A DNA stretch of 64,000 nt from Salvia splendens. Taxonomy: Eukaryota > Streptophyta > Magnoliopsida > Lamiales > Lamiaceae. Position 1 is the stretch's first letter. Every line of letters starts with the position of its first letter. The stretch lies in the NCBI RefSeq assembly GCF_004379255.2, contig NC_056032.1:31159322-31223321 (forward strand), read 5' to 3'. The translations under genes and the position numbers were made by a program. The notes beneath the pieces are model-generated. The model worked only from the letters and a program-made list of their open reading frames with translations, was not told where the DNA came from and did not search any database. Below are positions 44,930-55,257 of this stretch, in pieces.

Positions 44930-45845
44930 TGTTGGACCTACATTGGGGCATGGGGGTCCCATGAACCCCCCAACATTCCGAACTGTTACTATATAGTACT
45001 CCCTCCGTCCCGCACTACTCGCACTTATTTCCTTTTTGAGCGTCCCAAGTTACTTGCACTCTTTCCATTTTTAGTAAAAATTCTCACCTACAGCCGTCAT
45101 TTTTTACTTTCCTATACACTCATTCCTTAATCTCCGTGCCGAAAAGGAAAGGGGCGAGTAGCCTGGGACGGAGGGAGTATAAATTAGTTTCACAATGTGA
45201 ATAAATTCAAATATCAGCGCAAGCGGCTGAAGCTCCGGACTCCCTACGTTGAGATCCGTGTTCGCTCCTGCTTAAGTACAAATTCATGCACAGTTTACGC
45301 TTCATCCACTAGTTTAATACTCCATTTTCCATTTTTTTCAAATACACAAGCTTTTAATATTAACTTACACACACTTCATTTATTTGTTTTACTCATACTT
45401 TACAATTAAAAAAGAGTCTCCTTATTTATTACTTCCCATTAAAATGAAAACACCATTATCTCTATATTTTTCTTTCTCTTACTTTATTATTTCTTTACTT
45501 AACTTATAAAATAACACTAAATAAAAATCTTGTATCAAAAAACAAATGCTTTAGCCTTATTTACTACTCCCCATTAAAATGGAAACAATATCATTTCTCT
45601 ATTTTTCTTTTTCTTACTTTATAATTCTTTACTTAACTTAAAAATAACACCAAATAAAACCTACCGAAAAACAAACGATTTACATTTAGTGGGACACCAT
45701 CCCTTTATTATTCAATACTCATTAGTCATCTATATATCTTGTAACTTACTAAACCAATGCCATGGAGTAGCAAATATCGAAAAATATTCTACAATTGTTA
45801 ATAGTAAATTGGACCCCCCAAAGTTAAAATCTTGGGTCCGCCATT
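44930..45845. other. unidentified insertion splitting GT-rich tract of block C
   Basis: No gene. The GT-rich tract of block C stops at about 44930 and resumes at about 45845. Left edge TTGGACCTACATTGGGGCAT and right edge TTGGGTCCGCCATTG may be degenerate inverted ends, as in hAT-like elements. A MITE lies inside. Not classified further. Confidence 0.4.
44999..45177. mobile_element. Stowaway-like MITE
   Basis: 179 bp, CTCCCTCCGTCCCGCACTAC to CCTGGGACGGAGGGAG, TA flanks. It lies in a further insertion of unknown type within block C (about 44930-45845), which ends near ATCTTGGGTCCGCCATTG. Confidence 0.9.
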
Positions 45846-46614
45846 GTATGTAGTATGTGTGTAGCGTGTGCAGTGTGTGTATTATGTATGTGTTGTATTG
45901 TGTGTATGAAGTGTGTGTACAGTTTATCTGAATATGTCCAATTTTATTGTTCGGAATTTAAAATTTTTTAGTTAAGAAATTCAAATTCTAGAATCTATTA
46001 TATAATCAAATGTAGTAGTACAATTTAATGTAATATAACAAACATAACATGTTTCTATTAGAAAATGAAGCCTTGTCGTTTAAAATAACTATTGTGTTTA
46101 AACATATCCTCACGTTTATGCATTAATTTTCAAAAGTTCGCATATCGTAACATTCTTTGAGATGTGTTTTCTTTGAGGTTTCTTCAACCATATCGTGTAG
46201 TGAAAATTTGAATTATTTTTTTCGTTGTGCAAAGCAAATTTATGTGGTCTGTTTTTTTTACCATTCCAGTTGTTTTTTACAATCAAATATTATTTGGTTT
46301 GGTTATCCCACTTTCCTGTTGCGAACCAATAAATGTGAAAGTTAGTTAGATGCATGCTAGTTCGACAGGCTGAGATTTAGGGTTTTGAAGGTGTCCAACC
46401 GTGTCCAACCGTGTGCCCTTCCATGTCCTAAATTGTCATTATGTAACCCCCAATTTCTGCTCTAAACTCTAAAATTAAATTTGATAATATGTCTCCTTAA
46501 GAGTATTTATCGTATCTATATGTGTCCTAAACTTTCGCGCATCATAATATTCACTCTTCAGACCACTGGTGGGCCCATGGTCCCCAATAATTTTAATAAT
46601 TTCTATATATTATA

Positions 46615-46828
46615 CCCCTCCCCTCCGTCCCCTGAAAATAGAAATTCTTTCTTGTTTAGTCCGTCTTCTAAAAATAAAAACTTTCATTTTTAGGAAATTT
46701 TTGTCTCTAATGAATTGGGACTCATTTTCTACTAATACACTTTTTTTTCAATCTCTCTTTTACTTTACCAATTTTACATTAAAACACATACCGTTTCAAA
46801 GGTTTCTATTTTTAGGCGATGGAGGGAG
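46615..46828. mobile_element. Stowaway-like MITE
   Basis: About 214 bp from CCCCTCCCCTCCGTCCC to GGCGATGGAGGGAG with TA flanks. Located just right of the end of block C. Confidence 0.8.
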
Positions 46829-46867
46829 TATATTCTTCAGTTAATAAATATCAAAAAGTAGTAGATT

Positions 46868-47020
46868 AGATGGCTCCTTCGAGTGCCTTTGAGCATTGAC
46901 ATCTAGGTTCGAATCGCACTGCACCACTTCACGTTGTTGTTTTGCATTTAATGTATATGCATATTTGTTAATTGATTGTCCTCTAATTATTGATTATTCT
47001 CTAATTATTTATCTCTCATT
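46868..47020 (+). mobile_element. possible tRNA-derived SINE head
   Basis: GATGGCTCCTTCGAGTGCC (possible A box) and TAGGTTCGAATCGCAC (B box, close to GGTTCGANTCC) are about 35 bp apart, as in tRNA-derived SINEs. A T-rich region follows. No target duplication or second copy was found. Confidence 0.35.
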
Positions 47021-47183
47021 ATTGGTATCTCTCGCATATATTGCAGTTGTATTCATATCTCTTGCTACCTCCTTACTTATGTCGCAATTGTTTATGGCGA
47101 TAACGATATCATTTTGATGTGTTTCTCTTGAGGTTTATTCAAGAGAAACATATATCTCGCTTAACTTTCTTGCTTATGTCGCA

Positions 47184-50100
47184 AACTACTAGAAAATTCA
47201 CATATTATGACACGTATAAATGCAACTAGAAAACTATTATCTTGACACTTTATGTGTAATGGCACTTATTGCAAGTGTGAGGAAAAAAAGTGTGATAACA
47301 AGCAAAGTGTGAAGATAAATCCTTCTTTAATACACTCAAAAAGTGTCAAGAAAAAACTCTTGTCATCACAATGCATAGTGTCACAAACTACTCTTTTAAA
47401 CTACACTATATAAATGCACGATAATTTACAAATAAACCCCACAAATATATACTATTACAACTTCTCACCTATATTTATTTGATTTATACTTTTGACCTAC
47501 AAATTGCTATAATTTGTATTTTCATCCTATAAATTATATTTAGTCCTTCAAATTTTTATATTTACATCTTTATTAAATATATAATTACATTTCCACTTTC
47601 AATCTAAAAAAATCATATTAAATTGCTATTAACCATCCAACAAAATTTCATAAACGACTAATAAATTTGAATAACAAAAATTCAATGTCTAATCTTACAT
47701 AAAAATCCTCCGTGCATAAAATAGTAGTACTAAAAGTTGAGATTCAAATATTTCTAAAAGTAACACATTTAAAACATAATACTTCAACTTGAATTGTCTC
47801 AATGAAAAAACTAATTTGATTACATAAAAACATCCAAACTACAACTCTTCTCAACAAAGAGATGAAAGATTAGATTTACATGAAAGCCACACTTCCACTG
47901 TTCCACACGGATATATACAACCAAAACACATACAGCTTGTAGAAACTACAGAGTTTTAACAAGACGAGGGCCAATACCACAGATACAACAAGCGGAAAAA
48001 TAGACTTATTAGACGCCGAGGATATCTGCCAACTTGCAAATCTGCAATACAGAAGAGAAGCAGCAACATCAAATAACAGAAATGGTGAAAAATCAACTAC
48101 TCGTCATCTTTACTATGTGTGGCCATCAACTCTCTCTCTCCATATTCTTTGCAGAGAAATTAATGGCAATGACAAACTTTGGAGTAAGAAAACAAATCTG
48201 AACAAAAAAGAAAATAAATTTTACAGTAAATTATTGAATATGCCAAAATAAAAATTCTATAACTTTGAATGAAAAGTCATTTTCGTACCTCATTAAAATA
48301 GACATAAGTGGATCAAAAATAATTAGTAGCTACAGTAAATGCACAAAGTATAAATCACATTTTTGTTTTTTAATTAAGAACAAAGAAAATTATAGTAATA
48401 GTAGATAAAGATCCATCATGTGAATAACATAAGTAGAACATGGGAAAAGAGTAGAGCTCAAAAATCAATCCATAATACAAGTAATATAATAAAAATTACT
48501 ATTACTAGAAATTAACATTACACATACCTCTTCAATTGTTAGACCAAAATTACTTTATGCACTCACTGAAACATAAGGCAAATAATCAGGATCATCAAAA
48601 TTTATAGCAATTAACATTACACACAGAAAAAAAAAACATTACCAATGTGTCTTTAACTTGCACAAATAACGTCTGTCATGTTCTTTGATTCATTAACTTC
48701 TTTGATCGAGCTTTTTGGTTTCTCATACTTATATTCTAATAGCAAGTCAAAAATTAAAATGATAAAGTAGATTCATAGCTTGAATGAAATATCATTACAT
48801 AGAGAAAAACTAGAATAAACCTTTGCATCTTCCCTTCTCCAGTAAGCAAGACATTTGATCCATTGATCTTCCAAAACTCTATCATCCTTGTCATGTGTTA
48901 AGTGCTCGATAGGTACATCAGCCCAATAACTTGTTTTTTCAAATAATGCTTCCAACTTCTCCATTTAACTTCGATGTAGGCCAAAACCCATTTTTCGGCA
49001 ATGATAGGGATAGTGAATCGTAACTACATTAGACAAAGACATACATTGTTAAACTAAATAGAACTTAAATAACTATTGAGAATAATATAATGTGATAATT
49101 CAGAGTGTTATGAACTGATGTTCAAAAAAGTATTCTTAACAAAACTACATCAAATGATTTAAACTACATGCAAGAACTCATACATGTGCAAGCTTCATAG
49201 CAAGAATTCAGCTAGTATTGAGTACGAAATACATGTGATAATAAAATTCATATGAAAAGTGAGCATTAAAAAGTCAGATCAATGCATGTCAAAAGATAAG
49301 CCACATGTTAAATAACATTTAACAAATGTAGTAAATGAGAAAGCTAACTTAGTCCAAAAGCGTAGAAGGATAAAAGAGCATGATGAATTAAATAATCTAC
49401 ACTCTTTTGAAATGTTATTACCTTAACGACTTCTAGCATCTCAACTTTTTCCCTCTCGGCATGGCATGCCAATTATTAACATCTAATGGACAATATTTAC
49501 CATTTCTTGCAATTGAAACTAAGAAATGACAAAGCTTGCTCTTTTTCACCACCTATAGGCTGACCAAACTCATTATACTCGACAGAAATGAGTGGTAGGT
49601 TTGGAGGGCGGCCCCAAATATCTGTCATATAGGTATGGCCTCTGCTTTCCTTTCCAATAGATTTAGGTCCAGATGAACTACCTTTAAGCACAAAAAAAAT
49701 GATTAATCTATTATCTAAAATATTAAGGAGCTTATTAGAGTGTGATTTCCCATTACCTTCCTCCTCTTCTTCAATGTCAACACTTATATCCTCATTCGAA
49801 TATGGAAACATGTTCAAAGCTTCTTTATTGTTGTCAAAATAAATCCGGCAGATTCGATTTAGTTTCACTATTTAATCGAAACATAACACGATTTTCTTTT
49901 CCTACTATCACATAGAAACCAAGCATTTTTTTTTACCTTCACTAGTTGTAAACCTTTCTGCTAACATATTCTGTTCCTCATGCAAACGGACACTTTTTTT
50001 TAATCCGTGTCCCTCCTTTAGAAGCTACATGTAACTTCATACGTTGGAGTGAAAATAAGTAAAGACAATATCCGGTAAAAAATGATATAGTGAAACTTGA

Positions 50101-50482
50101 GATCATTTCATCAAACACTTGGGGGATAAAACAAAAATTACTTTAAAATTGATCACATTGCATAATAAAATTCAATTGAAACCTACAATATGTGATTAAA
50201 ACATAAAAGCTATGTTAGCAACAGTAGATTATCATTCCAGTTAATATATTACATTGTTCATTATCAGAATAATTTCACTGAAAAACTCACCTTGCAAGAA
50301 TCAAAGGTAGGTCTCACTTTGTTCTCTTTGCTATACTATCTGAGATAACTGTGAGTTCATGAATTTGCTTGGAGTTGGGGGGGGGAGTGGACGGTTGTGA
50401 GATTCATGTTTTGACGCTTAATGTATCGCCCGCTGAATCCCTAATTTATTCTCCCTAATTTATGATAGTGTCGAATGGTGCT
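47184..50482 (-). mobile_element. truncated CACTA (En/Spm) element
   Basis: The left end AACTACTAGAAAATTCAC differs by one base from the usual CACTACTAGAAAA. It is followed by subterminal repeats of the type GTGTGA, AGTGTCA and GTGTGATAACAAG (47190-47400). A minus-strand gene of the Ptta/En/Spm kind lies inside. The opposite terminus is not found before the MULE at 50492, so the element is truncated or its right end has decayed. Confidence 0.6.
48020..50040 (-). pseudogene. Transposase_24 (Ptta/En/Spm)-type protein, broken
   Basis: Minus-strand exons can be followed: about 50025-49938 (RLHEEQNMLAERF, then GTAAA donor), 49868-49497 (GRPPNLPLISVEYNEFGQPIG, the family's signature), about 49500-49420 (CPLDVNNWHAMPR, then a donor GTAATAAC), and 49015-48830 (EKWVLAYIEVKW...RVLEDQWIKCLAYWRREDAK). 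A possible last exon ends near 48024 (LADILGV). Frames shift near 49498 and at an A-run near 48935. Such proteins accompany CACTA transposases and have a predicted DNA-related role. It is non-functional here. Confidence 0.6.
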
Positions 50483-50491
50483 TTTTGAAGC

Positions 50492-51477
50492 GAGAAATTT
50501 CGGAAAAAGGGTTTAAATTCGCTGACCTTTCAAAATTTGGGATTCAATTCGTTGACCTTTCGAAATATGAGATCGGGGGCATGCGAATTTTTCGCAAGGA
50601 GGGATTTTTGCATTTTCTATTTATTCACTAATTCTTTCTTATTGTTTTGGTCACAATATTTATCAACTGACCAAAATACCCACCTCAAAAAAAATTGGAT
50701 GTGATTAAACTTCTGCCTCCTCCACCCTCCTCCTCGGTCCTCCCCTTCACCGCATCTCTCCCCCTTACTCAATTCCCAGTTGTTCTGTTTTAATATCAAA
50801 AAGTTTGAGTCTTGCAAAATGGATTTGACAATTCACAATTGGAGAAAGCAAAACTTCTTGGGTTCAAGAACTATGTTGAGGTACTGATGTAGCTACAACA
50901 CTTGCTTGAGCAATTTTTTGCGTTAATTTCTCATGAAAGACATACTCCATTAGAATTCAAATATTACGTGAATTTAGAGATGAAAATGGCCACTATTGAT
51001 AAAGCAAAGGATCTTATGTACAAGCTTCATAAGGCTTCTTGGGATTCTGTTATACAGAGAAAAATATAGCAAAAACCTACACAAATTTGGTGTAATACTT
51101 GTGTGTGGATTGAAGAGGAGTGTACATTTCGTATAGTAGATTAGAGGATTGATGTAGGAGATGTTTATTCAAAAATACGGAGGAGGGTGGAGGCGGAAAA
51201 GCCGCGAATGAAAAGGGGAGGAGAAATTTAAACCCTTCCTTACAAATTATCACACGATTGTTTTTTCAAGATTGTGGATCAAATTAGAAGGGTGGTTTAG
51301 TCAATTAATAAGTACTGAGAGAAATAATAAGAAAAGATAGGTGAATATTGAGAAAAATGCAAGAATCCCTCATTCTGAAAAATTTGTATGCCCAAATCCC
51401 ATATTTCGAAAGGTTGACGAATTGAATCCCAAATTTCGAAAGGTCAACGAATTTAAACCCCTTTTCCGAAATCTCTC
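50492..51477. mobile_element. Mutator-like element, 986 bp, perfect 9-bp TSD
   Basis: Terminal inverted repeats of about 200 bp: left opens GAGAAATTTCGGAAAAAGGG and the right, inverted, GAGAGATTTCGGAAAAGGGG; both continue TTTAAATTCG(C/T)TGACCTTTC. TTTTGAAGC flanks it exactly on both sides (50483-50491 and 51478-51486). The interior has no transposase but carries a gene-like fragment (50810-51069). Confidence 0.92.
50810..51069 (+). pseudogene. captured coding fragment inside MULE, unidentified
   Basis: One + frame reads about 85 codons: QNGFDNSQLEKAKLLGFKNY, then a TAG at 50890-50892, then LLEQFFALISHERHTPLEF and DKAKDLMYKLHKASWDSVI. The composition is protein-like (amphipathic, few stops) and unlike the rest of the element. 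I do not recognise the family. It could be a fragment of a host gene taken up by the MULE. Confidence 0.4.
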
Positions 51478-51604
51478 TTTTGAAGCTATAGTTATAGAAA
51501 AAATGTGAAAGCCCATTATTCAATACGTGAAGCCCATTATTCAATATGTGAAAAAATGACTTGGGAGAAAAGTACTAAAGTGCAAATTGAGAATCATACA
51601 AAAA

Positions 51605-53047
51605 AGACTAAAGTCCCAAAATGGTCCTTAATATATTGCATTTTTTTTTATTTTGGTCCAAAACATTATCTTTTGAATTATTCGGTCCCTCACATTTGAA
51701 ATCGGATTACATTTGGTCCATTTTGGACAGTTCCGTCAAATTTTTGACGATTTTAATTACCGGGTCACAAATCCGTCACTAATCCGTCACTAACTGGGAG
51801 AAACTGATCTGTCACAATTCCGTTACTAATCCGTCCCTAATCCATCACAAATGTGATCCGATTTCAAATGTGAGGGACTGAATAAGTGGGAGGTGGTGGA
51901 GGCCATCTTGGCGTTCAGCAAGGGGGAGGCTTTTTATAAAAAGATCGGGCGGGCGTGGAAGCGGGACTACCACCTCCACGGCCCGCCCGGGACGGGGAAG
52001 CCCACCATGATCGCTGCCATGGCGAACCTCCTGGGCTATTACGTCTACGACCTCGAGCTCACGGCGGTGAAGGACAACACGGAGCTAAAGAAGCTCCTGA
52101 TCGTGACCTCCAGCAGGGCGGTGATCGTGATTGAGTACATCGACTGCTTTGTCGACCTCACGGGGCAGAGAGTGAAGAGGAGAGAAAAGGAGAAAGAGAA
52201 TGAGAACAACCAGGTGCTGCATAGGATGGGAATGGAGGAGAATGAGACGAAGAGCAGCAAAATTACTCTTTCTGGGCTGCTGAATTTAATAGATGGGTTG
52301 TGGTCTGCTTGTGGAGGAGCGAGAATCATTGTTTTCACGACCAACAATGTGGAGAAGTTGGATCCGGCGTTGATAAGGAGAGGGAGGATGGATAAGCACA
52401 TTGAGCTGTCGTATTGCAGCTTCGAAGGGTTTAAGGTTTTGGCGAAGAACTACGTTGGGGTGGAGTGGCATGAGCTTTTTCCGAGGATCGAGAGGTTGTT
52501 GGGGGAGGTGGAGATGACGCCGGCGGATGTGGCGGAGAATTTGATGCCGAGGAGCTTGGCCGGAGATGCAGAGGAGTGCTTGGAGAGTGTGGTGAGGGCG
52601 CTCGAGGCTGAGCAGAAGAAGTTGAACGCAACAATGATGAAAACACCTCTCCAGCGGAGAAGATTAACGGGATCCTCGTCTCCGGAGGAGAAGATAGATG
52701 GAATGCGATTTGAAACAGAGGATTCCTCGGTCGAACCTTTCATGAAACAGTCATTGGGGTCGAGGATATTATATATATGATACGGATTTGTGACGGGTTA
52801 GTGATGGATTAGTGACAGATTTGTGACGGATTAGTGACGGATCAGTTTCTCCCAGTTAGTGACGGATAAGTGACGGATTTGTGACTCGATAATTAAAACC
52901 GTCAAAAATTTGACGGAACCGTCCAAAATGGACCAAATGTGATCCGATTTCAAATGTGAGGGACCGAATAATTCAAAAGATAATGTTTTGGACCAAAATA
53001 AAAAAAAAAAACACAATATGTTAAGGACCATTTTGGGACTTTAGTCT
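51605..53047. mobile_element. Pack-MULE-like element carrying AAA-ATPase fragment
   Basis: Inverted repeats of about 250 bp at 51605-51853 and 52790-53047 (AGACTAAAGTCCCAAAATGG at the left tip, its complement at the right tip). They contain sub-repeats of CCGTCACTAAT. Between them sits a piece of a host-type ATPase gene and nothing of a transposase. Long inverted repeats around a gene fragment are the Pack-MULE pattern. A clear 9-11-bp target duplication is not visible (flanks AATCATACAAAAA and AGGATCTTTG), so the superfamily is inferred. Confidence 0.7.
51884..52780 (+). pseudogene. AAA-ATPase (BCS1/ASD-mitochondrial-like), 5'-truncated, motifs damaged
   Basis: The frame is open from the left repeat into the ATPase domain, with no native start; the first ATG-like position is arbitrary. 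Residue numbers count from the GTG at 51893. It contains Walker A GPPGTGKPT (residues 30-38), where the catalytic Ser/Thr after Lys is Pro. Walker B is VIVIEYIDC (77-85), where the family has IVIEDIDC. TLSGLLNLIDGLWSACGGAR, the sensor FTTNNVEKLDPALIRRGRMD and the C-terminal MTPADVAENLMPRS lid are kept. Family members are about 470-520 residues with a membrane anchor and an ASD domain, both missing. It is intronless, like many of these genes. The two changes should abolish ATP use. Confidence 0.8.
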
Positions 53048-53055
53048 AGGATCTT

Positions 53056-53371
53056 TGATGAAAGTTTTAAATTAGTAAAGTTGATATGAACACCGAAATA
53101 CTTTATGCGATAATAACAGAAATTACAAATCAACTATTGACTAACAAACACAATATACTTATAATTAAAATAACAACCTTCTCTTTTTAGTTGAGGATAC
53201 AAACAACATTTAAGCTGCTTAGAGAATCGAATCTACTTAATAAAAGTTATTTAATTGAAATTTCTCGTACATTAAAAAAACAAAAAATTGTGGGGAAATA
53301 CATAAAAATACTCCATCACTTTCTCACTTTAAAATATCTCTATATTTTGTTGGTGGAAAAAAATAAGCATA
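53056..53371. repeat. Flank F2, left part
   Basis: No gene. It matches F1 36575-36664 and 37604-37766 (TTAGTAAAGTTGATATGAAC, CTCCATCACTTTCTC), without the hAT element found in F1 and with about 110 extra bp at 53104-53215. It is interrupted by a split MITE at 53374. Confidence 0.8.
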
Positions 53372-53519
53372 TACTCCCTCCGGCATTACTTGCACTATAT
53401 TCCTTTTTTGCGTCCCAAGATACTTGCACTCTTACTATTTTGGGTAAAAATTAGTGTACTCACTATTTTGGGTAAAAATTAGTGTTAGTTAAACATCTCC
53501 TTATTACACTTAAAATGCT

Positions 53520-53686
53520 AAATAACGGATATTAATTAATAACCCATCAACCCATCCACCGCTCATTTGGAAAAATATACGTCCCTCTCTCTCTTTAAAC
53601 TCATTCTCTCTCTAACCAAAATTCTTCCGCCTCCAACCTCACTAGACTCTTCCGCCTCGCTCGCTAAAAACACTAACTTATCCACG
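53520..53686. other. unidentified host segment left of hAT
   Basis: No gene. A pyrimidine-rich stretch (CTCTCTCTC, then CTTCCGCCTCCAACC) ends in TATCCACG, the left target duplication of the hAT element. It continues at 57786 after the hAT. Confidence 0.4.
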
Positions 53687-54360
53687 CAGTGGTGGACGCA
53701 GGTGGAGAAGGTGAGGGGCTTAAGCCCCTCCCAACCCATTTTTTTAAATAAATTTCTATTGCAAATTTTTAAAAAAAATTTCAAACCTATAGTCAGCCCT
53801 CACCAAGTTAATAGCTTTGATGTCTAAATTATTAGAGGTTTAATGGAAAGGAGGGGCTGAAATTAAAAGTACACCTAAAAACTTCACAACAATGGAGCTG
53901 AGAAATGAGAAGAGGAAGACGATGAATAGTAAAACAATAAAAGCAGAAAAAGTACTGCATGTTCCCTATTTAAAGTACTGCACTATTAGACAATAAATAA
54001 TAATAAAAAGTAATACACTAACTTACAAATAACTTAAATAAATAAAATAATAAAAGTTGAAAAAGTACTGCACTATTCCTATTTGACGGCAGGGGTTAGT
54101 TTCAGGGCAGGTATATTAATTAAGAATTAAAAAGGATTTGTCATCTAGCCCTACTTCTTTCATAGCAGTGGAGCAAAACACAAATGAAACTTCTCCCACA
54201 AATTCCAAAAGAGAATTACTTATCTTCTTCGCAACTTTAATTGGTAGAGTAAGGTCAGTTTTTCCTTTTCTTTTGTCATAGTTTACACAATCACAATGTG
54301 TTAGATACTTTAGATTCATAACTTTTATTTACATAGTATTTTGTGATTTATTGAACTAAT

Positions 54361-54845
54361 TTGCTAAATTGCATAACGTGTCTTGATCCAAGAAATTCTT
54401 TCTCTGAATTCAATGAGCATCAAGTCATTCATATTGCTACTTTATGTCCCGAGGACTTCTCTGCGAGCGAATGTTTACATCTTCCACGGCAAGTTAGTAA
54501 CTTTATTACTAATGTGCGGTGTGATCCTCAATTTGTTGCGCTTAGTGATTTGGGAAGTTTTGCTATGAAAATGGTCAAAACTAAGAAGCATTTAGTTTTT
54601 CCATTGGTCTATCGGATTATTGAGTTGGCCTTGGTTTTACCTGTTGCTACTGCTTCTGTTGAGAGAGCATTTTCTGCAATGAAGACTATCAAGACTGATT
54701 TACGAAATCGAATGGGAGACGAGTGGATGAATGACAGTCTAGTTGTGTACATTGAGAAGATATTTTTTCAATGATTGATAACGAGCCGATCCTGCAGCGT
54801 TTTCAATCGATGAAAACACGTAGAATTCAGTTGCCGCCGCTTTAG
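54361..54845 (+). pseudogene. hAT transposase C-terminal (dimerisation) domain, frameshifted
   Basis: The 137-codon frame (54361-54774) ends with LVLPVATASVERAFSAMKTIKTDLRNRMGDEWMNDSLVVYIEK, the hAT family C-terminal dimerisation domain seen in plant TTF-type/ZMYM1-like transposases. A T-run near 54765 shifts the frame; the last residues continue in another frame to TAG at about 54845 (IDNEPILQRFQSMKTRR). The DNA-binding zinc finger and most of the catalytic core are missing upstream. It cannot transpose the element itself. Confidence 0.88.
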
Positions 54846-54934
54846 CAAACTGTATTATTCTTTTTGTCAAACCTGTTTTGGATTAATTTTATATATTAGA
54901 TATTTATTTATTTTTAGAATTTTTATTGTTTTTT

Positions 54935-54989
<55 letters not shown>
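54935..54989. repeat. (TA)n microsatellite
   Basis: About 27 TA repeats directly before the element at 54990; likely the target of that insertion. Confidence 0.95.
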
Positions 54990-54993
<4 letters not shown>

Positions 54994-55217
54994 TGTCTTA
55001 TATACAAAACAATCTAAAGTGTATAACCTAGAACTACATTTCATCCATTGGATGAGCAAAAAGGATGGTCAAGATCAAATTTCATACATAATCACAATGC
55101 ATCGGTTATAACCACCCAACTAACCACCCCACTAATCATGTTTTCAATCCAAATTTGGCCTTGGTTCTACATTTAAGATTGGTTCTACATTTAAGAATGG
55201 TTCTATCTTGATCACAA

Positions 55218-55219
<2 letters not shown>
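54990..55219. mobile_element. short inverted-repeat element in (TA)n
   Basis: About 230 bp, opens GGGTTGTCTTATATAC and ends TTGATCACAACC, so the tips are inverted (GGTTGT/ACAACC). (TA)n borders it on both sides. No gene. Confidence 0.55.

Positions 55220-55253
<34 letters not shown>
55220..55253. repeat. (TA)n microsatellite
   Basis: About 16 TA repeats between two inserted elements. Confidence 0.95.

Positions 55254-55257
<4 letters not shown>

Larger units (their letters stand above)
41310..46540. repeat. Block C, downstream of dioxygenase gene
   Basis: No gene. It is the third copy of the A/B block in the same orientation. It begins TTGAGATCAACATATCACCA as at 5788 in block A, and ends with the TCCTTAAGAGTAT segment seen at the end of block B. 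It has its own insertions: CCCG-rich element (about 41540-42345), MULE MITE (42622), solo LTR (43649) with MITE, and MITEs at 44417, 44999 and 46615. Confidence 0.8.

Noticed and set aside
47121..47149. Perfect 11-bp hairpin GTTTCTCTTGA...TCAAGAGAAAC as a terminator
   Set aside because: Plant genes do not end this way and no gene ends here; noted only as local structure.
54116..54319. 67-codon minus frame next to the hAT transposase
   Set aside because: No known motif and opposite to the transposase strand; likely chance.
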